Notes: generated from the letters alone by a model not told the origin. 64,000 nt of DNA from Colletotrichum lupini (GCF_023278565.1 NC_064672.1:7378001-7442000), one strand, 5' to 3'; counted from the first letter of the stretch, positions 35,213 to 47,349 are shown. Made by a program: numbers and translations.

Positions 35213-35698
35213 TGCCGGATATTCTTATATAGAATATGAAAAGTGAATATTCATATAGAAGCAAGAATATATGAATATAGGGGAAATAAGCGTATATAAA
35301 AGAGGTTTTTGTAATAAAGAGAGTAATATAGTTGAATTACTATATGAGAAGTTGCTTGCTTAACGAAAGGTCTAGGTAGGCAAATACACGCCTACATATA
35401 GGCATAAAAACCTCCTACTAGAATATTCCATTGCTTATTAATTATGATATAATTAATAAGCGTATACGTAAGTGAATGCGTAATCGTAGTACGTAATTCC
35501 GCCTCGAGTAAATTCCAGATTATTCAGTTACCTTCCAGTACTTTCCATTGCTCACGTAAGCTTATATAAGCAGTATTGCTTACATAATCAATACCTATAA
35601 TAATCTACAGAAATCGTAGATTAATATGGTATATAGTTTGCTTACGTAATATTGATAATAAGGCGAATAATAAGGTAAACAAAGTTACCTTCGTAACA
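35213..35698 (-). mobile_element. Nested solo LTR inside Copia element 2
   Basis: 486 bp that stands out from its surroundings because it still contains many CA and TG dinucleotides, which RIP has removed on either side. It begins TGCCGG and ends GTAACA, so on the minus strand it reads TGTTACGAAGG...CCGGCA, a normal LTR form. It is flanked by GTAA at 35,209-35,212 and 35,699-35,702, a possible 4-bp target duplication. An inverted repeat (AAGGTAA/TTACCTT) lies near its right end. No internal retrotransposon sequence accompanies it. The LTR family is not known to me. Confidence 0.6.
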
Positions 35699-38600
35699 GT
35701 AATTAATTAACTTCGTATTATTAGTAAGCCTTATAAACGCGTACCCCTATCGTCGTTCGACTATTTCGAAGTACTTATAGCTAGAAATTCTATTCCTTAT
35801 ATTATCGAATATAATGCCTAGTTAATCTATATCTTTTAGATATAAGAGAAATAGGGTATTAATAGGTAAAATATAAAAAGTTATCGTTCCGAAGTACGTC
35901 TCTATTTTTACCGTACCTAGGGTAACGATTTCCTTACCTAGGCTAAAGCTAATCCTCGTAATACCCGCTATTAACGTATTAAGTATTATTAATACGATTT
36001 TTTATAGCGCTTAGAATTACCCTTTTCCTCTTATTAACTATTACAATACCCTAGTATCTAGGATAATCCTATAGAAATTATCTAGGCCGTACTTTTTACT
36101 TACGTAGAATGCCTATATAAGCTTAGTATTCGAGTGATTTAGGTAGTATAAAAAGGACCCCTTTAACTACCCCTAGATTTGCTTAGTACTATATTCCTTT
36201 TTTTTAGATATTAAGAGAAATAGCGTCTTCTCCTTACTTATTAAAAGAATAGGCTTTAGTATTATTAGATTCGCCCTTTTAGCTACCTCTGTATTCGTTA
36301 TCTAAGGGACCTTTTTTTACTATCTATAAATAAAAGCCTGCTTATTAAGAGCTTCTACTACCCTCTATTTATTTAGCTTTATATATCCTCTAGAGGCTAA
36401 CGGGGTAAAAAAAGAGTAGTTAATATTATTAATTTCGTTATAATTTAATTCGTTAGTATAGGGGGTAAGATCTTCCTTATTTTCTAAATCTCTTATAGGG
36501 GGTATATACTTTAGGCCGCTACTTTAGCTACTATTACTAAGTTCCGTGCCCCCGGATCTACCCTTATATATAATAAGGAATTAGTTAAACCGACGAGGGC
36601 TAGTTTTACCGTTTACTACCCTCGACTTTCTATACTATTCGTACGATTTAATACGCTCTTCCTCGGAGTAGTTACTTAATTAATATCTATCCTTTTTATA
36701 AATATAGTATTACCTTTTTTATTACCCTACTTATAAGTTAAATCTCTACCTATTTAACGAATCTTAGCCTCCTTACTAATAATTACCGTATTTAGCTTCT
36801 TTTCTTTTTTTATTATACGTTTAATTAACCTAATATTACTAATAAAGGCCGTCGTATGCCTAGAGGTAGGTTTAGCGCGGCATTTTTATTTTAATATTAA
36901 AGCTAGATCTTAACCTCGAGTAGAGCGTCTCGTACTTTTTAAGTACCTAGTATAGGGTTATTTTTACCTCTAATATACGCTAAACTATAGTATAAAAATA
37001 TCCGACTTTCCGCTCGTTTATCCCCTTATTTAACTAGGTTTTTACTAGCTTATTAATTCGATTAATAAACCCTTCGAGGATCTTTACTCGTAATTTACCC
37101 TCTATTATCCTAGCTATAAATACGAAAGAAATCGCTCGTAGTTTAAATAGGAGCTCTAGGTTCTTATCGTAAGTCTTAAAGCGGCTTCGGATTACGTTAA
37201 TTATACTAAGAAAGTCGTTTTAATTAAGATTACGTACCGCTTCGTAATAGTAATTAGAGGCTTTGCCTATAAGTACGATATTAATTACTAAATAGTACTA
37301 GTATTCCCTAATTCCGACTTTTTCGTAATAATTATAAAATATTATTAAGGTTTTTTATAAGACCTTATACTTCCCCCTAGAGTACAATTTCTCTTTTAAA
37401 AAGATCTTTTTAAGGTCTATAAATTACCTCGTATTTACTATTAGATTTTCGGTATTTATATACGATCCCTACGTCGCTACGTATTATTAGTAACTTCGGG
37501 TCGTTTACCTCTTTTTTTATTAACTAATCGGCGCCGAATTTCGTATTAATAATAATAATAAGTTATAAATCGAAATAAGTAGAATTATCGATTGTCGTAC
37601 TTCTAGTACTATATTTTACCCCGGTATATCTTTTTACGATAATAGATTTCCGTTAGTAATTATAAGGAGGAAATCTAAGTCGTTTACCCTTTTTTTAAAT
37701 TCGTAAAAGCGATTATACGCTCTATCGACCTATACCTAGTTCTATAATACGAATTCCTCTTCTATAATTATCGCTACTAATATTTCGTATAGTTCTCGTA
37801 ATTATAATTGCGCTAGTAATACCCCTCGCCCATAAAGGAATTTATTAACTACTTTCGCAATTCCTAAGCTTACGCTCGCGAACTATTTATCTAGCTAGTA
37901 GCTAAGGTTATTTATAATCTCGTAGAATAGGGGTTGCCCCTATAGCCCCTTTTTCTTATAAACCTTAGTTAAATAGATTAATACTATGTTAATTTACTCG
38001 CCGTTAGGCTAATCCGCGATTCTATATATTTACGTCCCCTAATAGTCCGAGTTAATATTTACCTATTTATAAGGGATTAGGATTCTATTTAGGATCGGGT
38101 TTTATCCTCTTTTTCTTTACCCTAACTCGCTAAGGGTCGTGCTCTAGCTTATACCCGTATTAGTAATTACTAGCATATTTAATCTTAATAAGGATATATT
38201 TAATCCGCGCACTAGTTATAATAAATCCGTACTTTCGCTACTTAACGAATTTATTAAAGTCTAGGAGATTCCCACTTCCTCTTACCGTCTCGTTACTACT
38301 CTCGTTTTTACTATTTTTAATAATTACTACTACCTTTCTAAATCACTAGCTATCGTACTTACTAAGATCCTCCTTTTTATTTAGTATAAAAAGGTAAGTT
38401 CTAATAGTTCTTTTTAATAATAGTAACGGCAGACGTTTATATTACTATAATAAGATATAATAATTAGTCTTAGGATCTTTATTAGTTACCGATTTTTTAA
38501 AATTAATAATCTCGCGCCGGGAGCTAATATAAAAAGAAGCCCTTTAGTAACCCTTTAAAAAATTCTTTTTTTTTCCCTTAGATCCTCGTTTTTTTAGCCT

Positions 38601-39359
38601 TTTCTTAGGCTAATAATAACTTTAATAAGAGGTCGTAGGACTACTTTAGGGTAGCCGCTTTCTTTTTAAATTAATCTCCGAGATCCGTAATACTCTTAAC
38701 TCGATACTATTAGGACTTCTAAATCCCCTCCTCCCTTATTAAACCGTCCCCTATATTATATTCCTAAGTAATACCCGGGGGGTAATTAAGGGAGCTACGA
38801 GGAGGTCGTTTAGATTATAAGCTTAAGGGCGTACCCATAAGATCCCTATAATAATAGACTTTTTTATATATTATAAATCTCTTAGCTTAATAACTCCTAT
38901 AAGGTTACCTTCGCTACTAAATAAAAATATTTATATTTAGAGATCCCCTTCTTCGATCGCATAGTACTTTTTTATATTATATTATTAAGCTTGTTCATTA
39001 CGCTAATTAATTAAGTAAGTAGTCGTTACGTAAGTATTTCCTTTTACTAATTTAACTAGTTAATTTCTAATTGCGGGCCGGCTATGGAAAAAGTTATTTA
39101 ATAAAAAAGCTACTCGGGGCGATAATAAAAAAACTAATTACTTAAGCGGTTCTATTAATTAACGTAGTTTAACGTAGTAAACGTCGACCTCTCGTAGGTA
39201 ATAAAGGGCTACGATTACTTAATTCCGTATAGTATTCGAGAATTACCTCCTTTTTTATCTACTTCCGTAAGGTTAATTAGTACGAGTCTCTTATTCTGTA
39301 TAATATTAAAAAGTCGTCTCTTTTATATAGCGAGATACCTTACTAATTTATAATAATAA

Positions 39360-39377
39360 AATTTAATTACTAATTAG
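39360..39377 (-). other. Probable primer-binding site of Copia element 2
   Basis: On the minus strand, the 18 bases after the 5' LTR are identical to those after the 5' LTR of element 1 (24,116-24,133), although the two LTR families differ. Confidence 0.6.
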
Positions 39378-39579
39378 TATTAGTATCCCTATAATAGGGT
39401 AGTTAGTTTAAACCGTAAGTAATAAAGAGATTAATTAGACTATATAAATATCTACGTAGGTGTAAAAAGGAGGTTCTAACCGTAGGTTAGGCTGGCTACG
39501 ATAATCGTAAATAGGGCCCCTAATTAGCCCCTGCGCAGTCGGCTGTATGCCGCGGTCGAATTAGACTTCCAATCCGACA
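39378..39579 (-). repeat. 5' LTR of Copia element 2 (right copy)
   Basis: 202 bp. The left half is RIP-mutated (TATTAGTATCCC where the other copy has TGTTGGTATCCC). The right half keeps C and G (GCGCAGTCGGCTG...CCGACA), so mutation fades toward the outer border. Confidence 0.9.
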
Positions 39580-39584
39580 CATGT
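39580..39584. repeat. Target-site duplication, right copy (CATGT)
   Basis: Matches 32,043-32,047. Confidence 0.88.
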
Positions 39585-41457
39585 ATCCCGCGATCTAACG
39601 GTAAGTTTTACGAGAGGAGTCATCTAATGTGAATTAAAGGATCTTTATTCCCAAAGGCTGGATTTCAAATATTGGGAGATATCGTCATTCCAACCCAAGG
39701 AGTTTGTACTATTTCTATGTAGGTTGAACATTTACCTCTCAACTGCATCTGTTAGACGTTACTACGACACGCCACGGTGCTCCCTGATATGGCAGTAGAA
39801 GTGCCCACCTTCGACCTCCCTCAGGGCATCCCGCCCATAGTAGAAGCTACTGGATATATTGCGTCGGAGCTGATCCCGTTTCTGCAATCAGTAAAGAACC
39901 TCTCGAAGCCACACTGACACTTGATGGAACCATCCGTGCTCTGTGAATGTCACGTTTACTTGCCATATTCTGAGTGGATCCCTCGGTATTAGTCCGATGA
40001 GTTTTCGTTGCATCGGTGTTTAGATCAATCTTTCAAACCCTAGAAGTCAACACAGATAATTCTGGTGAGCCCAAAGAAATTTCTGTTCTGGGGCTGGTTG
40101 GCTTCTTGCTCCCTTCAGACCGTATTGTATACACCTGTTGTATTAAGTTGTGTCTTGCTTGTTCATTACGGATTGCGTAAGCGAGTATCACTCATTTGAC
40201 TGTGAGCGAACGTAAGAGATGCAGGGGATAAATTTCGCAACTCGGTTGGTGTCTTCGCGAAGTTCATAAGATCCCAACCAGGGTCGCCAAAATTACCCAC
40301 TGGCTGGGATACAACCCCAGTCTGAACCTGCAACGACCCGTCCAGCTACTTCTTTGGCCCTAAAGGGGATTCGTTTCCCGAATCACGAATGCTACACCTT
40401 CTACGCGCAAATTTTCGGACCCTCATAGTGTGATTCTGCTTCATGTCAATAATCCAACAGATGTCTAACGTGCGATCTTCACTGATACATCAAGACTTGA
40501 AGTCGAAGCAGTCTTGCTGATCAGCCAAGTCTGGGCAGAAAAAACAAGAGTTTAAAATCTGGACTTCCCCAGAAGATGAAAATCGGCTAGCGAGGATCCC
40601 CTGCCCTCGGCATCACTTGGTCCGGGCTTGCCCATCCACTGATCACTCGTCCCTGAGAACGCCCGCCGTATGATCGAACCCAGATGTGATTTCCAATCAG
40701 TCGGCATGTTCAAGATCTCGAAGTCTGTGTGGCATTGTCTGTTCGGACGACCCTTATACCGATGGAAACGCAACGGCCTGGCCCCTTGAGTCTTGGGTAC
40801 GAATAGGTATTCGTAGTCGTAAAGGGCTGTGTCAATGATTCATGCCACCCTTGCACCAAGAACTGGGCATGGTTGAAGGAGCCACAATGCTACCTACGGC
40901 TATGAGGGGCCACTTCCCGATGTAAAGTCCGTTTACGACCAACAAGGCCCCGGTCCCTGTGTCTTCAAACTGCCACCAACAGGAAAAACAAGTATGATCC
41001 ACATCTCTAACATTGGATATGCTACCTCGTACGATATTTGCAGGAGTTGGGCTGTTGGAACTGGGAAATACAACTATTCAACAATACGCTGCAGAATTTG
41101 ATGCAGGATATCGACAAGGTTTCGGTGGAAAGGCGTAACCGATATTGCACGAGAGATGGTGCAGTAGCTCAACGGAGCACTTTCCAACAAGAGGAGCACG
41201 CCATAAGACTCATGCACCATGTTGATAGTTACTTTCTCGAGTCTGATTCAACATGGCGTGCGGACGAATGTCCGGAGTTCGCTCCGCACGCCTTGAGGCA
41301 GCATGTTGAACAGCAAATGTGAACTAATTTGTTGATAGAGCAAGTTTTTTATTACAATTTTTACAATCTTCTCTAGTTCATAATTGCCGATTAAGTTTGA
41401 GTTTCATTCTAGGCGAATTAGGAGCAAGACATCAGCTCGAATATCAGGACACTAGGT
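39585..41457. other. Gene-poor segment between element 2 and the MFS gene
   Basis: About 1.87 kb of ordinary base composition. A short ATG frame at 39,789 (MAVEVPTFDLPQGIPPIVEATG) runs 42 codons to a stop and might be a gene fragment. A 94-codon plus frame ending at 41,322 lacks an ATG start and a recognisable family. No RNA gene, intact gene or further repeat is seen. Confidence 0.5.
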
Positions 41458-43405
41458 TTACTTCGAGTACAAATCATCTTCCTTCTCAGCCGGAGCGTCG
41501 ATATGCATGTTGAACTCATTTTCAAGCTCAACGAGGAAGAAAGCACCTGCAGCCATTGATTAACTAGAGAGAAACAAGGTGGGTAAGTAGAATAGAACTC
41601 ACCGATGGCAGCGACAACTGTAATAGAGCCGGCAGCGATCCAAACGTAACGGAAGCCAAGGCTGTAAGTTTGCAGAAGCGCACCAGCACCTGCCTGGATG
41701 ATGTCCAGTGTGGCTCCCTCAACTTGACTCAATGCAGCGTTATCATGAGCGACCAAGAGACCAATAAATTGTCCAAGAGACGTTTGAGGAAGTCCAAGGG
41801 GCAGAACAGCGGCAGCAATATTGCTAGGCATTCTCGAGAGCTGGTCGGTGATGATGGCGTTGTCTATTGAAAGCTCTTATTAGCAAGCTTTTTCTCCTCG
41901 CGTCTCCTCCAGTGCAGAGGTCTGGAACTCACAAATTGCGAGACCGATGGATCCGCCCAAGGATCTCACGCCAATCATCAGACCACTGGTGATGGCAATG
42001 AGTTCCGGAGGAGTAGACAGCTGTGCAATCGTGACGAGTGTGCATAAACAGATACCCAGCCCGATACCCAGGAACACGGGGTAGCCCCAGACAGGGTCGG
42101 AGGTGCTCGGTGTAGTCGTAGCCATGCACACGAAGAAGATAATCATGAACACAAACGCCACGACGGTAGGCCAGCGGACGTTACGTGTCTTCGAGCACCA
42201 TAACCCAGCCAAGACAGCCGAGACGCCACAGACAATCATGGTAACACCATACCGGAGTCCGGTGCGCAACGAGTCCGTCTCATAGAGCACGCCGACCTGG
42301 AAAGCAAAGTAATTGTTGGCCGCGAAGAAGACAAGACCCTCCACAAAGACGCAGACCAGCGCGATGGGGAAGTTGCGTCCGTTCCTGAAGAGCCCGTGAT
42401 GGAACATGCCATCCTTCTTGAAGCGCGTCTCGTACACGGCCAGAGCGATGCAGAGCGCGCAGCCGACAACGAACGGCGCGACAGTGTGCGCGTCGGTCCA
42501 GGGATAGGGGTTCTGAGACCATGACAGGCCCATGCAGAAGAGCACCAGGCCCGAGGACAAGAGAGCGTACCCAACCCAGTCGAGCTTCGCAAGCTTCTCA
42601 GAGACGCTGAAGCGCGTCTCATTTGCCGTCTTTGGTGGGTTGTACAACGCCAGGACGAGGGCCGTGGCGACAAAGTAGATGGCCGTCGCCATGTACCAGT
42701 AATTCCTCACACCCGCGGCGTTGCCGTTGCGCGTGAGCGCGCCGCCGGCCAGGAGCGCCACCAGGCCTCCCATTGCGGCCGACAGATTATCGGCCGCTTG
42801 CGCCCACGGGCGGTAGCGTCGGGGTAGGACCTCTGAGGCGACGGCGTGGAGGAGGGGTTGGGCGCCGTAGGAGCAGCCCGTGACTGTGAAGCCGGCGATG
42901 GCCATGCCCATCGTGGAGGCGCGGGCTACGACGATGGAGCCGACGACGCCGCAGGCCGTGAGGCCGATGAGGAACCAGCGGCGGCCCCAGTAGTCTGCGG
43001 CCTGGGAGACGATGGGGGAGAGGACGACTGTCATGATGGCGATTGTGGAGGTTAGCCAGACGCTCTTGTCGCTCTCCCCCAGTACGGCGGCGATGTTTTG
43101 GGTTTGCTTGTAGAGAGAGTGCAAGTTAGACATAGCTGTTTCTACTAGGTAGTTTGGCAGAATCATGGCGAACTACTCACAGCTCCGGCGCCGACAACGT
43201 TGATGAGTTGAGCAAAGTAGATGAAGCAGACGGCAAAGACTGTGAGAAACGTCTTTGCGTGCAAGTGAGGAACCGGCTCATCGGAGCCTTCGATGCTCTC
43301 TTTGGGTTCATCACGACTGCTCGGAGGAGCTACCGGGGCTCTTGCTTCGCTCATTAATCCAGTTTCCTGGACATTGTCTGTGATGACATCCTTCGTGGTT
43401 GACAT
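41458..43405 (-). CDS. TRI12-type MFS efflux transporter
   Basis: Four exons, 43,181-43,405, 41,933-43,106, 41,603-41,863 and 41,458-41,546, give 582 aa, the normal size for 14-helix drug:H+ antiporters. A hydrophilic N-terminus is followed by TM1 (FLTVFAVCFIYFAQLINVVGAGA), SVWLTSTIAIM, the motif-A-like YWGRRWFLIGL, LLHAVASEVLPRRYRPWAQ, SWSQNPYPWTDAH and MFHHGLF, all TRI12-family landmarks. Intron 1 ends in AAG rather than YAG but has a CTAAC branch site and keeps the frame (GAGA/QTQN). The tail is short and acidic (EKEDDLYSK). Relatives export trichothecenes and siderophore-like compounds. It is divergent from the flavin monooxygenase, with a shared 1.38-kb upstream region, so they may be co-regulated. 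Confidence 0.9.
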
Positions 43406-44783
43406 CGTGGCGGTCTATGATGCCGTCGGCTACTTACACATTCGGAAATGAATGAATGGCTGGAAACAGAGGAGGTGATGAAGAACGTAAACATCAAAAT
43501 AGAAAGTCTACCCAAAAAACACAGGATGTTATTCCCCTTGTGTCTCCTTCGTAATCAAAGACATCCTTCTCCCACGTCCCGCCCATCCTCGATGCCCGCC
43601 CTTGGCCAGCCAAAGTCTTCACAGAACAAGGGCTTCTCGACCCCGTACGATTGCTGGCAAACTCCTCATCATCTTCTCTCATCTCGTCCGCTGTTGCATT
43701 CTGCTCTACATCGGAGGTTAGAACTCATGCGGCAGCTCAGAGCAGGGGATCCAATGACCCCGTCGCCCATCCCAGCTATAAGTCGCAAGGGTTACAATTC
43801 TCACGGAAGCTACCAAAACGATACCCGGTTCTATAATCCATGAACCCTGGCCGCCCTCTTCAGCGGAGCGCATGACCCCTGTTCCCGGATCACTCCCTGT
43901 CGTGCAAGACCCCTGGGAGACGACCTCCTTGTCTGCAAGAACTTCCAACCAACCGTCCCACAAGTACCACTCCACACTGGTATCTACACAGTCAATGGCT
44001 CCAAAGACACTGCTCTACGGAGGATGTGCGCATATGTCCATTGAGAATCTCACCCACCCACCATTGCTCAAGTCCATACTATGTACCGTGACAGGAGCGT
44101 ACGTGTCGACGTTCCATTGCTAATGTAACACTTGCCCCGCCAATTGCGGCACAGACTCGGACCAGCTGCTTGTTCACTGGGGCCTGTTCGACCGGTCCCC
44201 CTCGCCCTGGCTCATCGTCCGACCTGCTCCCAGATTCCCAGTCAAGAACCTCAAGGGTTCCCTTCATCTGGCACGATCGAGACGTCTCTGGCCCATGGAT
44301 CTGGTGTTTTTGACCGAGCTCCGTTGGGAGGTAATGGGTACGTTGGACCGCTGCCCCCGTCGAAAGATGCATCGTCATCTGTAAATGGAAACGTGATCCG
44401 AACAGAGTCCATACACTCTCCATCACCACAGGGACTTCGGACTCTGGACAGTTAGAACCGAGCATCCGTAGGGTCATGTTCTCTGCGAAGCTAACTCCGG
44501 CCCGCATCGTCTAGTGCGTGGACCCAAGGGGCCAAAGCCTAGGTCCATCATCCAACCTACGCGATTCCCACCCGCGGTCGAGACGTAGACGCGCCGTTGG
44601 CATCTCACTCCCTCTCCTTCTCAGACGAACGGTTTTGTTTTACATATACACATCATCTAAAGAGAATCTTTGCTACGTCTCCAAAGGTCTGTGCGACCAT
44701 CTCTTACCCGTTGAAAGGCAACCCCAGTTGTCGCTTCGAAACCCAACCGCAGAGTAAAACTGCGAGAGTTGCTCTCACGTCCA
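43406..44783. promoter_or_regulatory. Bidirectional promoter region (MFS transporter / FAD monooxygenase)
   Basis: 1,378 bp between divergent start codons. Short overlapping frames occur on both strands (up to about 140 codons), with no recognisable protein. A shared intergenic region of this kind fits joint regulation of an enzyme and its exporter. No specific operator is claimed. Confidence 0.5.
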
Positions 44784-46516
44784 ATGGCACCCCTCAAAAT
44801 TCTCATCGTAGGCGGCGGCATCGCAGGCCTCTCCGCGGCCGTAGGCCTCCGCCGCGCCGGCCACGAGGTCCACGTCTACGAGCGGTCCGCGCTCAACAAC
44901 GAGATCGGCGCCGCGATCCACGTGTGTCCCAACGCCGCGCGCGCGCTCCTCGCCTGGGGCCTCGATCCCGTGAAAGCCAAGTTCGTCCTCGTCAAGTGCA
45001 GTTTTCGCGCAAAGGGGGACACGCTCGAGAAGTTCCACGTCGGCACGGAGGATTATATCGAGGAGCGGTACGGCGCGCCGTGGTACTTTGCGCACCGCGT
45101 CGATTTGCACGAGGAGCTGAAGAGGTTGGCGACGGAGCCTGAGGGTCATGTCAATGGCAATGGCGTTGAGGAGGCAAATAGGACCGAGACGAATGGTGTC
45201 AATGGACATGAGAAGTCGAGGGCTGGGTTAGGGCGGCCTGCGACTATCCATTTAAAGAGCGAGATTGTGGCATATGTAAGTGGCGACTGTCCATATCACC
45301 CTCGTAGAGTCTGGCTAACACGTCTCTAGGATCCCGAGGGAGCTTCGATAACACTGGCTTCCGGCGAGAAAGTCACAGGCGACGTGGTGATTGCGGCAGA
45401 TGGCGTCCACACCATTGGAGTCGAGGCGATCCTCGGCCGCTCTAACCCCGCGGTGCCTCAAGGGCACTACAACTTTTGCTTCCGTTTCCTCATACCAGCT
45501 GCCGATGTCGAGGCGGACCCGGTCACGCGCTTCTGGAACGAGGGCGACGATGGGCGGATGAAGTTCCTGGTTGGAGACAAGAAGCGTCTAGTCTCGTACC
45601 CTTGTCGAAAGTAAGTCCCAATCTTCTACACTACGGTAGTAGTTGTGAGATGAGTAGGAAGCACATGTTATTCGTCTGTGTGCTAACTCGAGTAGCAATG
45701 AGATCCACAACTTTGTGGCCATCTTCAACAACGACGATATTGAGAGTACCAAAAAGGAGGACTGGCACGCCTCTGTAAGCAAAGAAAAGCTGCTAGAGAG
45801 ATACTCCGAATTCCACCCAAGCGTCTTGGCCATTCTTGAGTAAGAAACCTCACTTCGTGCATACACGATCAGTACTCACACCGTGCTTAGCAAGGCTACT
45901 GAGGTGAAGCAATGGGCACTCCTCTACAGAGCCCCAATCCCTACATGGACGAAGGGGAAGTTGACGCTGGCTGGCGATGCCGCGCACCCCATGCTACCAC
46001 GTGAGTTTCAACGACAGCATATCCGGTCATACTCCCATGCCCATCTACCGATTGCTAACAGATGAGCTACGTCAGACCAGGGCCAAGGCGGTGCGCAAGG
46101 TATCGAAGACGGCGTGGCTCTCGGCATCGCGCTGGCCGGCGCCGAGGTCAAAGATGTTGAGTCTCGTCTGCAAGTGTATGAGAGCATTCGGAGAAACCGC
46201 GCCAGCGTGATGCAGGTTTTCAGTAACGCTGGTCAAGAGGAGCCCGAGTTGATACGGGAAGAGGCGGCCAAGTTCATTCCCGCGGACAAAGTGCCTAGTA
46301 AGTGCAAGCTCTGTGAAGGCTTCTGATAGTGAAGGTGCTTGTGTGAAGAAGCCGCTGACAGGACGTGTTGCAGAAAACCCGGAAGAGTTCTTTGCGTATA
46401 ACTTTGGGTACGATATCATCAGGGATAGCGTCCAGCAGGTGCAAAAGGTCGAGCCGTCGTTTAGCCTGCCGCCTATGTTTTTCCAGAATGAGCCAGGTAA
46501 AGGCGTCTATCCCTGA
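44784..46516 (+). CDS. FAD-dependent monooxygenase, salicylate-hydroxylase type
   Basis: Six exons, 44,784-45,275, 45,330-45,610, 45,696-45,839, 45,891-46,000, 46,076-46,297 and 46,374-46,516, give 463 aa. The FAD-binding GxGxxG is [15 protein letters not shown] from residue 8. The middle DG motif is [16 protein letters not shown], and the second FAD motif is [19 protein letters not shown] across the exon 4/5 junction, the normal group A flavoprotein layout. These enzymes use NAD(P)H and O2 to hydroxylate aromatic rings, sometimes with decarboxylation. The Arg usually found soon after the DG motif (GADGxxSxVR) is not obvious. A variable insert rich in Asn/Gly/Glu (residues ~120-150) follows the first domain. 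It is divergent from the MFS exporter. The substrate is unknown. Confidence 0.88.
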
Positions 46517-47349
46517 AGCTCGAATAGGGCGAGTTCATCCGGGCCAAGGGTGATCAACGGTGCGTCCCTGTCCATAGCCTTGGAAGGTTGGAAAACGATA
46601 CCCCTCAAGAGGGCCCGTACCCGAGTACGGCTGGCTGCTGCCCGTATATAATACAAATGAATCAATTGGACGTTGTTGGAATGGCCCTCATGGTTCTAGA
46701 AGCAAAGTTTCGTATGGTTTGGAATGTTTCTGGAATTCTTCCAAAAGTGGCTGGGGGTTCTGTGATGACGCACCTGGACGAGCTGCCCCTCATGCCCACC
46801 CTGGAGCTAACGGGCCGTCCCAGGTTTGACACGAAAGCTGAAGCCTGAGGGATAATGTCATCGCTTTGACCTTGAGGGGTTTTCAAGGCAGCGCCAAGGA
46901 CTCGGTGCATGAGAATCTCTTCTAGTACAACTCCAACTCCAGATAGTAGTAGTACCGGTGAAAAGGTGTCAAGGTGAAGTTGAAGATCGCCAAGTCTTTG
47001 GTTCTTGGGAGCGGCTATCCGGAAGCGGCTCCACCGCAACATCCCCCGCCAATCGCCGCCAGGGTCGGGTACAACTGCAGCTGCATCCATCCGACGGGCA
47101 AAAAAGACACAGGAATTCGCTGACCGACTGAACACACTCTTTGTCACTCCCAGCTTTTTTTTTTTTTTTTTTTAAATTCCCTCGCTCAGACTCGACTTGC
47201 TGTAGTCAGTTCCTGTTCGCACCCTGTCTTTTGCGTTGGAATTTGATCGTCCGGCAGTCTCTTCATTTCTCAGACCCTGCCCTCATTCCTCGACCATCCA
47301 CCCCTCACGCCTCCTCATACAGCTTCTCACTCAAGTCTGCCTTTCGACC
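46517..47349. other. Intergenic region with a poly-T tract
   Basis: About 830 bp between the monooxygenase and the PRA1-like gene, in the same orientation. It holds a run of 19 T at 47,155-47,173 about 180 bp before the PRA1-like start, followed by a C/T-rich leader, which fits a housekeeping-type promoter. It marks the right border of the accessory island. No gene is recognised. Confidence 0.5.

Larger units (their letters stand above)
32048..39579 (-). mobile_element. RIP-degraded Ty1/Copia LTR retrotransposon (element 2) with a nested solo LTR
   Basis: 7,532 bp bounded by 202-bp LTRs and a CATGT duplication. Minus-strand conceptual translation gives integrase (GLIPTLLVF, near 34,450-34,620), reverse transcriptase (near 32,800-33,850, with LPKEIASKY and STYDPYLLI) and RNase H (32,510-32,713, with YTNSYSLYKYLVKLGTIKEKR). 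The order INT-RT-RH marks it as Copia, opposite in orientation to element 1. The interior is saturated with RIP-type changes. Its LTRs are unrelated in sequence and length to those of element 1, so it is a different family. A younger solo LTR interrupts it at 35,213-35,698; without that it would be about 7.04 kb. Confidence 0.92.

Noticed and set aside
23888..39579. Starship or DNA-transposon cargo explanation for the AT-rich blocks
   Set aside because: Each block has its own LTR pair, a 5-bp duplication and Copia INT-RT-RH order; no tyrosine-recombinase captain gene is seen.
41155..41190. tRNA-like D-arm sequence (GTAGCTCAACGG)
   Set aside because: No acceptor stem, anticodon loop or T-arm can be paired around it.
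41038..41322. 94-codon plus-strand frame before the MFS gene
   Set aside because: There is no ATG start, no domain and no splice partner.
43107..43166. Internal Met (MILPNYLVETAMSNL) as start of the MFS protein
   Set aside because: It lies in a 74-nt intron with a CTAAC branch site; exon 1 supplies TM1, needed for the family layout.
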